Assembly: GCF_012927085.1 (NCBI RefSeq)
Contig: NZ_JABBFX010000001.1
Span: forward strand, 3,162,001-3,226,000
Direction: 5' to 3'
Length of the DNA: 64,000 nt
Origin: Ramlibacter agri
GTDB lineage: Bacteria > Pseudomonadota > Gammaproteobacteria > Burkholderiales > Burkholderiaceae_C
Shown here one piece after another: positions 27,813 through 37,509 of the stretch. A program made the translations under genes and the position numbers. Positions within the stretch are counted from its first letter, which is position 1. Each line of letters opens with the position of its first letter. The notes below the pieces were generated by a model. The model worked only from the letters and a program-made list of their open reading frames with translations. It ran no database searches and had not been told where the DNA came from.

Positions 27813-27832
27813 GCCGGCCGCGCGCCAACCCT

Positions 27833-27872
27833 TGGGGCCTGGAAGCTCTTGTGAACGAGCCTCCAGGCCCCA
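27833..27872. repeat. Long GC-rich hairpin after tig
   Basis: TTGGGGCCTGGAAGCTC pairs with GAGCCTCCAGGCCCCAA across an 7-8-base loop; the stem is about 17 bp with one mismatch. No T run follows, so it is not a classical terminator; it may protect or stabilise the tig 3' end. Its GGCCTGGAAGC/CTCCAGGCC ends resemble those of the hairpin after clpP. Confidence 0.7.
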
Positions 27873-27922
27873 ATTGCATTCAGGCTAAAGTACAGCCAAG
27901 TCTTTGGAGCGAAATTCCCCCC

Positions 27923-28531
27923 ATGAGCGCACTTGATACCCAGGGCCTGGGCCTGATTCCCATGGTCATCGAGCAGTCCGGCCGCGGCGAGCGGTCGTAC
28001 GACATCTACTCGCGCCTGTTGCGGGAGCGCGTGATCTTCATGGTCGGCCCGGTGAACGACCAGACGGCCAACCTCGTGGTCGCCCAGCTGCTGTTCCTCG
28101 AGTCCGAGAACCCGGACAAGGACATCTCGCTTTACATCAACTCGCCCGGCGGCAGCGTCAGCGCCGGCATGGCGATCTACGACACGATGAACTTCATCAA
28201 GCCGGCGGTGAGCACCCTGTGCACCGGCATGGCGGCGTCCATGGGCGCCTTCCTGCTGTCCGCCGGCGAGAAGGGCAAGCGCTTCGCGCTGCCCAACTCG
28301 AAGATCATGATCCACCAGCCCCTCGGCGGCATGCAGGGCCAGGCGACGGACATCGAGATCCACGCCCGCGACATCCTGAAGACCAAGGCGGTCCTGAACA
28401 GGATCCTGGCGGAGCGCACCGGCCAGCCGCTCGAGAAGATCGAGCGCGACACGGACCGCGATTACTTCCTGGAAGCCGAAGAGGCGAAGAACTACGGCCT
28501 GGTCGACCAGGTCATCGCCAAGCGGCCGTAA
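27923..28531 (+). CDS. clpP: ATP-dependent Clp protease proteolytic subunit
   Basis: A 202-residue serine peptidase. The catalytic triad is complete: Ser106 in GMAASMGAF, His131 in IMIHQP, Asp180 in TDRDYF. The core contains [14 protein letters not shown], which forms the oxyanion side. The ATG at 27923 gives the usual length (about 200 residues); an upstream in-frame Met at 27851 lies inside the tig hairpin. It assembles as two heptameric rings and works with ClpX, whose gene follows. Confidence 0.97.
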   Translation: MSALDTQGLGLIPMVIEQSGRGERSYDIYSRLLRERVIFMVGPVNDQTANLVVAQLLFLESENPDKDISLYINSPGGSVSAGMAIYDTMNFIKPAVSTLCTGMAASMGAFLLSAGEKGKRFALPNSKIMIHQPLGGMQGQATDIEIHARDILKTKAVLNRILAERTGQPLEKIERDTDRDYFLEAEEAKNYGLVDQVIAKRP

Positions 28532-28551
28532 ACACGCCGCGCGTTCCCGCC

Positions 28552-28615
28552 AGAGGCTGGAGTCCGGAGTCAGCTGGGGTCTTACAACACCCCTGGCAGC
28601 CGGCTTCCAGCCTCT
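28552..28615. repeat. Compound hairpin between clpP and clpX
   Basis: AGAGGCTGGA (28552-28561) pairs with TCCAGCCTCT (28606-28615), with an inner stem around AGCTGGGGT and ACCCCTGGCAGC; the whole structure covers 64 bases. GCTTCTTTC follows, too poor in T for a standard terminator. Its ends resemble those of the hairpin after tig. Confidence 0.65.
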
Positions 28616-28660
28616 CGCTTCTTTCTGGTTATCATTGACCCAACCATACCCGCCAAGCCC

Positions 28661-29926
<1,266 letters not shown>

Positions 29927-30030
29927 TGACCCGGGCCGCGCGCAAATCTCCCTGCCTGCCGGCCCGGCCTTTCATCCCCTCTTTTTTTGTGCGATTCAGC
30001 CTTGGCTGCTCCCCATCAGGAGCGGCCGGG

Positions 30031-30057
30031 TTGAAAATGTCCCTTTGCCGGCCATAT
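30031..30057 (+). promoter_or_regulatory. Heat-shock (sigma-32-like) promoter for lon
   Basis: TTGAAA at 30031-30036 and CCATAT at 30052-30057 are 15 bases apart, close to the RpoH pattern CTTGAAA-N13-15-CCCATnT. The downstream edge is about 29 bases before the lon ATG at 30086 and its AAAGGA ribosome-binding site. A stem (GGCTGCTCC/GGAGCGGCC, 30004-30027) directly upstream may end clpX transcription. Confidence 0.6.
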
Positions 30058-30085
30058 TCGGCTGAGTAACCCGAAAAGGATTTCC

Positions 30086-32503
30086 ATGTCCGGACACACT
30101 CCCCTGCCAGCCGACCCGATGGACCTGCCGCTCCTGCCCCTGCGGGACGTGGTGGTGTTCCCCCACATGGTCATTCCGCTGTTCGTAGGGCGGCCCAAGA
30201 GCATCAAGGCGCTGGAAGCGGCGATGGAAGCCGAGCGCCGCATCATGCTGGTGGCGCAGAAAGCCGCCGCGAAGGACGAGCCTTCCGTCTCCGACATGTT
30301 CGAAGTCGGCTGCATCTCGACCATCCTGCAGATGCTGAAGCTCCCCGATGGCACCGTGAAGGTCCTGGTCGAAGGCCAGCAGCGCGCCCGCGTCTCCAAG
30401 ATCACCGACGGCGCCGCCCACTTCGTGGCGACGGTCGTGCCGGTGGAGAACGCCAGCACCGACGGCAAGAACGCGGAGATCGAAGCGCTGCGCCGCGCGG
30501 TGCTCCAGCAGTTCGACCAGTACGTCAAGCTGAACAAGAAGATCCCGCCCGAGATCCTGACCTCGATCGCTTCGATCGACGATCCGGGCCGCCTGGCCGA
30601 CACCATCGCGGCGCACCTGCCGCTGAAGCTTGACAACAAGCAGGTGGTGCTGGACCTGGCCGAAGTGAAGGAGCGCCTCGAAAACCTGTTCGAGCAGATC
30701 GAGCGCGAGGTCGAGATTCTCAACGTCGACAAGCGCATCCGCGGCCGCGTGAAGCGGCAGATGGAAAAGAACCAGCGCGACTTCTACCTGAACGAGCAGG
30801 TCAAGGCCATCCAGAAGGAACTCGGCGAAGGCGAAGAAGGCGCCGACATCGAGGAGATCGAGAAGAAGATCAAGGCCGCCAAGATGCCCAAGGACGCCAA
30901 GAAGAAGGCGGACGCGGAGCTGAAGAAGCTGAAGCTGATGTCGCCGATGTCGGCCGAAGCGACGGTGGTGCGCAACTACATCGACGTGCTGACCAACCTG
31001 CCGTGGGCCAAGCGCACGAAGATCAAGCACGACCTGCAGTACGCCGAAGACGTGCTGAACGAGGACCACTGGGGCCTCGAGAAGGTCAAGGACCGCATCC
31101 TCGAATACCTCGCGGTGCAGCAGCGCGTGGACAAGGTCAAGGCGCCGATCCTGTGCCTGGTCGGCCCCCCGGGCGTCGGCAAGACCTCGCTGGGGCAGTC
31201 GATCGCCAAGGCGACCGGCCGCAAGTACGTTCGCCAGGCCCTCGGTGGCATGCGCGACGAAGCGGAGATCCGCGGGCACCGCCGCACCTACATCGGCGCC
31301 ATGCCGGGCAAGGTGCTGCAGTCGCTGTCCAAGGTCGGCACGCGCAACCCGCTGTTCCTCCTCGACGAGATCGACAAGCTGGGACAGGACTTCCGTGGCG
31401 ACCCGGCTTCGGCGCTGCTGGAGGTGCTGGACCCCGAGCAGAACCACACGTTCAGCGACCACTATGTCGAGGTCGACTTCGACCTGAGCGACGTGATGTT
31501 CGTGGCGACCTCGAACTCGATGAACATCCCGCCGGCGCTGCTGGACCGGATGGAAGTCATCCGCCTCTCGGGCTACACCGAGGACGAGAAGGCCAACATC
31601 GCCATCCGCTACCTGCTGCCCAAGCAGATGAAGAACAACGGCGTGAAGGACGAAGAGCTCGAGGTCAAGGAAGACGCCATCCGCGACATCGTGCGCTACT
31701 ACACGCGGGAAGCCGGCGTTCGTTCGCTGGAGCGCGAGCTGTCCAAGATCTGCCGCAAGGTGGTGAAGGGCCTGCAGCTGAAGAAGATGACGCCGAAGGT
31801 CATCGTGACGGCGGAGAACCTCAACGACTTCCTGGGCGTGCGCAAGCACACCTATGGCCGCGCGGAGCAGCAGAACCAGGTGGGCCAGGTGGTCGGCCTG
31901 GCGTGGACCGAAGTCGGCGGCGACCTGCTGACGATCGAGGCCGCGCTGATGCCCGGCAAGGGCGTCATCCAGCGCACCGGTTCGCTCGGCGACGTGATGA
32001 AGGAGTCCGTGGAAGCCGCCCGCACCGTGGTGCGCAGCCGCTCCCGCTCGCTCGGCATCAAGGACGAGATGTTCGAGAAGAAGGACATCCACATCCACGT
32101 GCCCGATGGCGCCACGCCCAAGGACGGCCCGTCTGCGGGTGCCGCGATGACGACTGCGCTGGTGTCTGCACTCACCGGGATCCCGGTGCGCGCCGACGTG
32201 GCGATGACCGGCGAGATCACGCTCCGTGGTGAAGTCACGGCGATCGGCGGCTTGAAGGAAAAGCTGCTGGCGGCCCTGCGCGGCGGCATCAAGACGGTGC
32301 TGATCCCCGAGGAGAACACCAAGGACCTGCAGGACATCCCCGAGAACGTGAAGAGCGCGCTCGAGATCGTGCCGGTGCGGTGGATCGACAAGGTGCTGGA
32401 AGTGGCGCTGGAGCGCCAGCCCACGCCGCTGACGGAAGATGAGACGGCCGCTGCCGCGCCCGTGGTGAAGGACGAAAAGCCGCCGGTCGCCGTCAAGCAT
32501 TGA
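30086..32503 (+). CDS. lon: ATP-dependent protease La (Lon)
   Basis: An 805-residue Lon protease. The N-terminal substrate-recognition LAN domain covers about 10-200 ([22 protein letters not shown]), then a coiled-coil linker, the AAA+ core with Walker [10 protein letters not shown] near residue 357 and Walker [10 protein letters not shown], and the peptidase domain near 600-780 with the catalytic Ser in DGPSAGAAM and Lys in [10 protein letters not shown]. It degrades misfolded and regulatory proteins. The C-terminus has a short Pro/Ala-rich extension. Confidence 0.97.
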   Translation: MSGHTPLPADPMDLPLLPLRDVVVFPHMVIPLFVGRPKSIKALEAAMEAERRIMLVAQKAAAKDEPSVSDMFEVGCISTILQMLKLPDGTVKVLVEGQQRARVSKITDGAAHFVATVVPVENASTDGKNAEIEALRRAVLQQFDQYVKLNKKIPPEILTSIASIDDPGRLADTIAAHLPLKLDNKQVVLDLAEVKERLENLFEQIEREVEILNVDKRIRGRVKRQMEKNQRDFYLNEQVKAIQKELGEGEEGADIEEIEKKIKAAKMPKDAKKKADAELKKLKLMSPMSAEATVVRNYIDVLTNLPWAKRTKIKHDLQYAEDVLNEDHWGLEKVKDRILEYLAVQQRVDKVKAPILCLVGPPGVGKTSLGQSIAKATGRKYVRQALGGMRDEAEIRGHRRTYIGAMPGKVLQSLSKVGTRNPLFLLDEIDKLGQDFRGDPASALLEVLDPEQNHTFSDHYVEVDFDLSDVMFVATSNSMNIPPALLDRMEVIRLSGYTEDEKANIAIRYLLPKQMKNNGVKDEELEVKEDAIRDIVRYYTREAGVRSLERELSKICRKVVKGLQLKKMTPKVIVTAENLNDFLGVRKHTYGRAEQQNQVGQVVGLAWTEVGGDLLTIEAALMPGKGVIQRTGSLGDVMKESVEAARTVVRSRSRSLGIKDEMFEKKDIHIHVPDGATPKDGPSAGAAMTTALVSALTGIPVRADVAMTGEITLRGEVTAIGGLKEKLLAALRGGIKTVLIPEENTKDLQDIPENVKSALEIVPVRWIDKVLEVALERQPTPLTEDETAAAAPVVKDEKPPVAVKH

Positions 32504-32510
32504 AGTGTGC

Positions 32511-32560
32511 CGGAGGTTTTTCAGCTCTCTGTCAGGAGATGCTGAAAACTCCGTTATACT
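32511..32560 (+). promoter_or_regulatory. Inverted repeat and -10 box before the tRNA cluster
   Basis: CGGAGGTTTTTCAGC (32511-32525) and GCTGAAAACTCCG (32541-32553) form an inverted repeat that can end lon transcription. TATACT at 32555-32560 is a good -10 box 13 bases before the first tRNA; the -35 region is weak (TCAGGA at 32532, spacing 17). Confidence 0.5.
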
Positions 32561-32572
32561 TACGGCTTCGAC

Positions 32573-32648
32573 GCGGGAATAGCTCAGTTGGTAGAGCGCA
32601 ACCTTGCCAAGGTTGAGGTCGAGAGTTCGAGACTCTTTTCCCGCTCCA
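32573..32648 (+). tRNA. tRNA-Gly (anticodon GCC), first copy
   Basis: A 76-base tRNA with encoded CCA. Acceptor GCGGGAA pairs with TTCCCGC, the D arm is AGCTCAGTTGGTAGAGC, the anticodon loop is TTGCCAA (GCC), and the T loop AGTTCGAGACT is standard. It differs from the second tRNA-Gly (32780-32855) by one compensated acceptor base pair. Confidence 0.97.
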
Positions 32649-32656
32649 GGTTCTTG

Positions 32657-32683
32657 AAAGGGGACGCATGCTGCGTCCCCTTT
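32657..32683. terminator. Perfect palindrome between tRNA-Gly and tRNA-Cys
   Basis: AAAGGGGACGCA, a 3-base loop TGC, then TGCGTCCCCTTT: a perfect 12-bp stem 8 bases after the tRNA-Gly 3' end. It may act as a bidirectional terminator or as a processing signal. If it terminates fully, the later tRNAs need their own promoter. Confidence 0.55.
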
Positions 32684-32694
32684 CATCTGAAGTT

Positions 32695-32768
32695 GGCGCG
32701 TTAGCAAAGCGGTTATGCAGCGGATTGCAAATCCGTTTAGCTCGGTTCGACTCCGGGACGCGCCTCCA
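32695..32768 (+). tRNA. tRNA-Cys (anticodon GCA)
   Basis: A 74-base tRNA with encoded CCA. Acceptor GGCGCGT pairs with ACGCGCC, the anticodon stem-loop is CGGATTGCAAATCCG (GCA), and the T loop is GGTTCGACTCC. It lies 11 bases before the second tRNA-Gly. Confidence 0.97.
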
Positions 32769-32779
32769 GGAAAGTCGAT

Positions 32780-32855
32780 GCGGGAGTAGCTCAGTTGGTA
32801 GAGCGCAACCTTGCCAAGGTTGAGGTCGAGAGTTCGAGACTCTTCTCCCGCTCCA
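32780..32855 (+). tRNA. tRNA-Gly (anticodon GCC), second copy
   Basis: A 76-base tRNA with encoded CCA, identical to the first copy except that the last acceptor pair is G-C (GCGGGAG/CTCCCGC) instead of A-T. Such compensated change shows that both copies are under selection. Confidence 0.97.
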
Positions 32856-32860
32856 ATATG

Positions 32861-32893
32861 AAAAGGGAAGCCGAGCGGCTTCCCTTTTTTCTT
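32861..32893 (+). terminator. Intrinsic terminator after second tRNA-Gly
   Basis: GGGAAGCC (32865-32872), loop GAGC, GGCTTCCC (32877-32884), then six T residues; A residues before the stem pair with the Ts. A strong terminator 10 bases after the tRNA and 15 bases before tRNA-Leu. Confidence 0.85.
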
Positions 32894-32898
32894 TCCGT

Positions 32899-32988
32899 GC
32901 CTCGATGGTGAAATCGGTAGACACAGCGGACTTAAAATCCGCCGCCCCTCAACAAGGCGTGCCGGTTCGATTCCGGCTCGAGGCACCA
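32899..32988 (+). tRNA. tRNA-Leu (anticodon TAA)
   Basis: A 90-base class II tRNA with encoded CCA. Acceptor GCCTCGA pairs with TCGAGGC, the anticodon loop is CTTAAAA (TAA), the long variable arm is CGCCCCTCAACAAGGCG, and the T loop is GGTTCGATTCC. It ends 7 bases before the convergent receiver-protein gene. Confidence 0.97.
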
Positions 32989-32995
32989 AACGCTT

Positions 32996-33373
32996 TCAAT
33001 GCGCGGGCGCGAACTGCTCGATGTATTCCGCCAGTTCGCGGCTTTGCGTCTTGTGGAACACGGCATCGGCGCCGAGCGTGAGGCAGTGCCGGCGGATGAC
33101 ATCGGTGACGAAGGCGCTGAACACCAGCACGGTGCCGCAAGGCGGGTGCTCCTTCAGCTCTTTCACGATGTTGAAGCCGTCGCCTTGTGCCAGCGTGAGG
33201 TCCACGATGGCCAGGTCCCACAGGCCCGGATGGGCCTGCGCCCAGGCCGTGGCGGCCTCTTCGGACGCCACGACGCCGACGACTTCGGCATCGGCCACCG
33301 CGCACACCAGGTCCTTCAATGCGGCCTGCATGTTCACGGCGTCCTCCACGATGAAAACCTTCAAGGCGCTCAT
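32996..33373 (-). CDS. Stand-alone receiver (CheY-like) protein
   Basis: A 125-residue response regulator without output domain. The receiver is complete: Glu10-Asp11 acidic pocket, phosphoacceptor Asp58 in AIVDLTL, Ser86 at the switch position in VFSAF, Lys108 in FHKTQ. It begins MSALKVFIVEDA; the ATG at 33373 fits the family, and the longer open frame upstream is non-coding in character. It could serve as a phospho-relay partner or protein-binding switch; no kinase lies beside it. Converges on tRNA-Leu. Confidence 0.85.
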   Translation of the reverse strand: MSALKVFIVEDAVNMQAALKDLVCAVADAEVVGVVASEEAATAWAQAHPGLWDLAIVDLTLAQGDGFNIVKELKEHPPCGTVLVFSAFVTDVIRRHCLTLGADAVFHKTQSRELAEYIEQFAPAH

Positions 33374-33533
33374 TCTTTGGCCGGCATTGGAGCCCGGAAC
33401 GCAGAGCCAGCGGTGTAGGACGGAGCCGGCCTTACAATTCGCGCCTCCTCCAGCGGCCCGGTTCCGGGGCGAGGCGCAGGAAAAACAACAACCCGACCGC
33501 GGACGGTCCACAATAGGGCCGGAGAGAAGCCCC

Positions 33534-34163
33534 ATGTCCCAATACGACGCCCCCTTCGAGATTCACGTGCACGGCGATGTGCCGCTGCGTTCCGGCGTCA
33601 CCTATGCGCAACTGCAGGAAGCGTTGAAGCCCCTGTGGGCCTATGCCGGCGCCAAATCGCTGGCCGACGGCGCCGAGAGCGCCTACGAGGAAGAGCCCGG
33701 CATCAAGTTCGACGCCCAGGAGCACCTGCTCACCATGTGCTGGACGGTCGCCGGCGACGAGGACTTCCGCCAGCAACTGGACGAGATGTGCATGTCGCTC
33801 AACGAGCTGGCGGAAGAGGGCGCGGCCATCGAGGTCACCTTTTACGACGCCGAGTTCGACGAGGAAGAGGCCGAGCCGGAAGAGGAAGCCCGCGACGACT
33901 TCCTGATGCTGTTCGTCGGCCCGACGCCGGCGGCCATCATGCAGGTCCAGCGCGACCTGCTGGTGCAGGACGTCGTGAGCCTGATGGAGCGCCATTTCGA
34001 CGCTTCCGAGTTGAACGGCGTGGTCGGCGAGGTCGACAAGCTGTTCTCGCAGCGCTTCGACGCCCTGGTGAGCTCGCTGGAGCTGGGCAAGCCCCCGCGC
34101 GGCAGCGGCGGCGGCTCGGGCGGCGGCCATGGCGGGGGCCGCCGGCCGCGGCATTTGCACTAG
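33534..34163 (+). CDS. Uncharacterised acidic protein with Gly-rich basic tail
   Basis: A 209-residue protein I cannot assign to a characterised family (it may belong to one of the Burkholderiales DUF families). Residues 1-110 look globular (FEIHVHGDVPLRSGVTY at the start, LLTMCWTVAGDEDF in the middle). Residues 111-130 are strongly acidic (DEEEAEPEEEARDD). A further folded part follows to about 185, then a Gly/Ser-rich tail ending GGGRRPRHLH. No signal peptide or membrane helix. It faces the receiver gene across 160 bases and precedes the transporter by 36 bases. Confidence 0.75.
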   Translation: MSQYDAPFEIHVHGDVPLRSGVTYAQLQEALKPLWAYAGAKSLADGAESAYEEEPGIKFDAQEHLLTMCWTVAGDEDFRQQLDEMCMSLNELAEEGAAIEVTFYDAEFDEEEAEPEEEARDDFLMLFVGPTPAAIMQVQRDLLVQDVVSLMERHFDASELNGVVGEVDKLFSQRFDALVSSLELGKPPRGSGGGSGGGHGGGRRPRHLH

Positions 34164-34199
34164 GCGCAAGCTCTACACTCGGGCCATCGAGGAGTAACG

Positions 34200-35531
34200 A
34201 TGGCCTTGTTTTCCCAGGACGCGCTGAACCCGGGCGTGCGCAAGCGCGAGGTGTTCGGCTGGGCGATGTACGACTTCGCCAACTCCGGCTACACCACCGT
34301 CGTCATCACCGCGGTGTTCGCCGCCTACTTCGTCGGCGGCATCGCCGGCAAGGCCGAATGGGCCACCTTCGCCTGGACGGCGGCGCTCTCGGTCTCCTAT
34401 GCCATCGTCATGTTCACCATGCCCAGCATCGGCGCCTATGCCGACCTGCGCGCGGCCAAGAAGCGCGTGCTGGCCATCGTCACTGCCGGCTGCGTCCTGA
34501 GCACCGCTGCGCTGGCACTGGCGCGGCCCGGCGAAGTGGGCGTGGCGGTCGTGCTGATCATCGTCTCCAACGTGTTCTACAGCTACGGCGAGTCGCTCAC
34601 GGCGGCCTTCCTGCCGGAGCTGGCGCGCCCGGAGTCGCTGGGCAAGGTCAGCGGCTGGGGCTGGAGCTTCGGCTACTTCGGCGGCATGCTGACGCTGGGC
34701 ATCTGCCTCGCCTATGTGCTGTGGGCGCAGGCGCGGGGCATTCCCGCTTCCAGCTTCGTGCCCGTGACGATGCTGGTCACGGCCGTCATCTACGGCCTTG
34801 CATCCACCGTGACCTTCCGGCTGATGGGCGAGCGGGCGCGGCCCAATCCGGCGGCGTTGCGCGAAGGCGGGCTCTCCGCCTCGCTGCACCAGCTGCAGCA
34901 CACCTTCCGCGCGGCGCGGCGCTACCGCGACTTCATGTGGCTGATGGCCTGCGCGGTGTTCTACCAGGGCGGCGTGGCGGTGGCGATCGCGCTGGCGGCC
35001 ATCTATGCGGAGAGCGTGATCGGCTTCCAGCAGCAGGAGACCATGGTCCTGATCTTCGTGCTGAACCTGGCGGCGGCAGGCGGCGCCTTTGCCTGGGGCT
35101 ACCTGCAGGACCGCATCGGCCACAAGCTGGCGCTGGGCAGCACGCTGGTGGGCTGGGTGGCGGTATGCGTGATCGCGGCGCTGTCGCAGACCAAGGGGCA
35201 GTTCTGGTGGGCCGCCGCGATCGCGGGGCTCTGCATGGGCTCCAGCCAGTCGGCGGGGCGCGCGCTGGCCGGCATGTTCGCGCCGCCCACGCAGCTGGCT
35301 GAGTTCTACGGCCTGTGGACCTTCGCGATCCGCCTTTCCAGCATCGTCGGGCCGCTCACCTACGGCGCCATCACCTGGGCCACCGGTGGCAACCAGCGGC
35401 TGGCCATCGTCTCCACGGCGGTGCTGTTCATGATCGGGCTGGTGCTGCTGCTGAAAGTGGACGTGGCGCGCGGTCGCCAGGCCGCCCTGCAGGCACGGCC
35501 GGCGCGGCAGGCGGAGGAGCTGGCGGCATGA
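34200..35531 (+). CDS. Major facilitator transporter, UMF1 (Atg22-like) family
   Basis: A 443-residue membrane protein with 12 predicted helices. The N-terminal KREVFGWAMYDFANSGYTTVVI is the mark of the UMF1/Atg22-like branch, whose eukaryotic members export amino acids from the vacuole. GAGGAG lies before the ATG. Its stop overlaps the start of the LanC-like gene (ATGA at 35528-35531), so the two proteins are made together and may share a substrate, but no substrate is known. Confidence 0.88.
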   Translation: MALFSQDALNPGVRKREVFGWAMYDFANSGYTTVVITAVFAAYFVGGIAGKAEWATFAWTAALSVSYAIVMFTMPSIGAYADLRAAKKRVLAIVTAGCVLSTAALALARPGEVGVAVVLIIVSNVFYSYGESLTAAFLPELARPESLGKVSGWGWSFGYFGGMLTLGICLAYVLWAQARGIPASSFVPVTMLVTAVIYGLASTVTFRLMGERARPNPAALREGGLSASLHQLQHTFRAARRYRDFMWLMACAVFYQGGVAVAIALAAIYAESVIGFQQQETMVLIFVLNLAAAGGAFAWGYLQDRIGHKLALGSTLVGWVAVCVIAALSQTKGQFWWAAAIAGLCMGSSQSAGRALAGMFAPPTQLAEFYGLWTFAIRLSSIVGPLTYGAITWATGGNQRLAIVSTAVLFMIGLVLLLKVDVARGRQAALQARPARQAEELAA

Positions 35532-36700
35532 TCTTCGACGCGGAGCGCCACGCGCCCTTGCAGGCGGCGGCCTGGGATGCCGCGCAGGCCCGCGCCATGA
35601 TCGAGCGCATCGTCGCCGGGGCGGAAGAGGAGTGGCAACCCGGCCAGGGCTGGGCCGCACATCGCGAGGACTCGAAGAAGCCCGATCCGCTGCAAGGCTT
35701 GTACTTCGGCGACGCCGGCGTGCTGTGGGCGCTGCATGCGCTGCGTGCGCGCGGCGCCGTCGAACTGCGCAACGACTATGCGCCGTGGCTGCCGGAGCTG
35801 CGCGGCCTGGACGAGAGCGAGCCCGGCTCCTACCTGATGGGCGAGGCCGGCGTGCTGCTGCTGCGGCAGTGGCTGCAACCGAACCCGCGCACCGCCGAAC
35901 TGCTGGAGCAGCACATCGCCGACAACCTGGAGCATCCGGCCCGCGAGCTGATGTGGGGTTCGCCGGGCAGCATGCTGGCGGCCCTGTTCCTGTTCCGCGC
36001 GACCGGCAAGGCGTGGTGGCGCGAGCTGTTCCTGGACGCCGCGCGGCAGCTGTGGCGGCAGCTGCGCGTGGACGCGGCGGAATCCTGCCGCTACTGGACG
36101 CAGGACCTGTACGGGCGGACTTCCACCTATCTCGATGCGGTGCACGGCTTTGCGGCCACCGCCGCGGTCGTCATCGCCGGGCGCGACCTGATGTGGCCCA
36201 GCGAATGGGCGGACTGGGAGGCCTGCATTGCGGAGACCGTACTGCGCACGGCGGAGTGGGAGGACGGGCTGGTGAACTGGCGCGCCCAGCTCACGTCGCC
36301 GCGCGGCGGGCCCAAGCTGGTGCAGTACTGCCATGGCGCGCCGGGCTTCGTCATCTGCCTGGCGGACCTTCCGGGCGACGCGCTGGACGCGGCGTTGCTG
36401 GCCGCCGGCGAGACGACGTGGAAGGCCGGGCCGCTGTCCAAGGGCTCCAACCTGTGCCACGGCACCGGCGGCAACGGCTACGCCTTCCTGAAGCTCTATC
36501 GGCGTTTCGGCGACGAGATGTGGCTGGAGCGGGCGCGGGCGTTCGCGATGCACGGGATCGCGCAGACCGAAGAGGCGCACGCCAGGCACGGCCGCTGGCG
36601 GCAGTCGCTGTGGACCGGGGATCCGGGGTTTGCGTGGTACCTGCTCGATTGCATCGAGGGTCAGGACCGGTTTCCGACATTGGACGTGTTCTGGGCTTGA
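35528..36700 (+). CDS. LanC-like (lanthionine synthetase C-like) protein
   Basis: A 390-residue alpha/alpha-toroid protein of the LanC/LanCL kind. The zinc ligands are all present: Cys268 in VQYCHGAPG, and Cys310 with His311 in SNLCHGTGGNGY. His206 in YLDAVHGFAA fits the acid/base His of NisC. GDPGFAWYLLDC closes the fold. There is no LanB/LanM dehydratase, leader peptide or lantibiotic exporter nearby, so it is probably not a lantibiotic cyclase; LanCL proteins add glutathione to dehydrated residues in eukaryotes. It is translationally coupled to the UMF1-type transporter. Confidence 0.8.
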   Translation: MIFDAERHAPLQAAAWDAAQARAMIERIVAGAEEEWQPGQGWAAHREDSKKPDPLQGLYFGDAGVLWALHALRARGAVELRNDYAPWLPELRGLDESEPGSYLMGEAGVLLLRQWLQPNPRTAELLEQHIADNLEHPARELMWGSPGSMLAALFLFRATGKAWWRELFLDAARQLWRQLRVDAAESCRYWTQDLYGRTSTYLDAVHGFAATAAVVIAGRDLMWPSEWADWEACIAETVLRTAEWEDGLVNWRAQLTSPRGGPKLVQYCHGAPGFVICLADLPGDALDAALLAAGETTWKAGPLSKGSNLCHGTGGNGYAFLKLYRRFGDEMWLERARAFAMHGIAQTEEAHARHGRWRQSLWTGDPGFAWYLLDCIEGQDRFPTLDVFWA

Positions 36701-36704
36701 GGTT

Positions 36705-37463
36705 TCAAAGGCCCAGCCAGCGCGCCGCGGCGCTGCGCAAGGCCTGTTCGTCTCCCGTCGTGCGCCACTGCACGTGGCCGCCGCCTTCCGGACGCAGCAG
36801 GTCCTGCGTCTCAAGCAGGCGCCCCGTCTGCCGCGCCACCGGCTCGCCGGTTTCCACCAGCTCGATCTCCGGCCCCAGCAGGTCCACGAACACCTCGGTC
36901 GCGAACGGATAGTGGGTGCACCCCAGCACCACGGTATCGACGTCGCCGTCGAAACGCGTGTAGGCGCGGCATAAGGCTTCCACCTGAGCGCGGTCGTCCG
37001 CCTCGATCGCCGCCGCCAGCCCATCGCAGGGCACCAGCACGAACTCGGCCTGGCCCGCCAGTGAGGCACGCAGGGTTTGGAACTTCGCACTGGACAAAGT
37101 GCCGCGCGTGGCGAGCACGCCGACCCGGCCGGTCTTCGTCAGCGCCGCTGCCGGCTTCAAGGCCGGCTCGACGCCGACCACGGGGAGATGGGTGTGCTGT
37201 GCGCGCAGCAGGTGCACGGCGGCTGCGGTGGCCGTGTTGCAGGCCACGACCAGCGCCTTGATGCGATGCGCCTCCAGCAGGTCGACCGCGATCGCCAGCG
37301 AGCGATCCGAGACGAAGTCCTCGCCTTTCTCGCCATAGGGCGCGTGGCCGGCGTCGGAGAAATAGACGAAGTCTTCGCCCGGCAGCTCCGCGCGCAAGGC
37401 GCGCAGGATGCTCAGGCCACCGACGCCGCTGTCGAAAACACCAATAGGTCGGTCGCGCTCCAT
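36705..37463 (-). CDS. murI: Glutamate racemase
   Basis: A 252-residue racemase that makes D-glutamate for peptidoglycan. The two catalytic Cys are in VVACNTATAA (near residue 74) and VLGCTHYPF (near 184); the substrate loop FDSGVGGLS near residue 10 and the Asp/Ser/Gly set are intact. It converges on the LanC-like gene with 4 bases between stops and follows the fumarase gene on the same strand, 46 bases away. Confidence 0.95.
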   Translation of the reverse strand: MERDRPIGVFDSGVGGLSILRALRAELPGEDFVYFSDAGHAPYGEKGEDFVSDRSLAIAVDLLEAHRIKALVVACNTATAAAVHLLRAQHTHLPVVGVEPALKPAAALTKTGRVGVLATRGTLSSAKFQTLRASLAGQAEFVLVPCDGLAAAIEADDRAQVEALCRAYTRFDGDVDTVVLGCTHYPFATEVFVDLLGPEIELVETGEPVARQTGRLLETQDLLRPEGGGHVQWRTTGDEQALRSAAARWLGL

Positions 37464-37477
37464 GCGGAGACTGTAGA

Positions 37478-37500
37478 GCGCCGGGCGGGGTGCCCGGCGC
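37478..37500 (-). repeat. Perfect hairpin between fumarase and murI
   Basis: GCGCCGGGC (37478-37486) and GCCCGGCGC (37492-37500) form a perfect 9-bp stem with a 5-base loop, 9 bases after the fumarase stop on the minus strand. No T run follows before the murI ATG at 37463. It may attenuate or stabilise; murI translation starts 15 bases beyond it. Confidence 0.55.
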
Positions 37501-37509
37501 AGGACAAGG

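Noticed and set aside
32532..32924. Minus-strand ORF across the tRNA cluster
   Set aside because: It is the complement of two near-identical tRNA-Gly genes, which explains its internal repetition.
35528..36700. Lanthipeptide biosynthesis cluster
   Set aside because: Only a LanC-like gene is present; no LanB, LanM, precursor or exporter.
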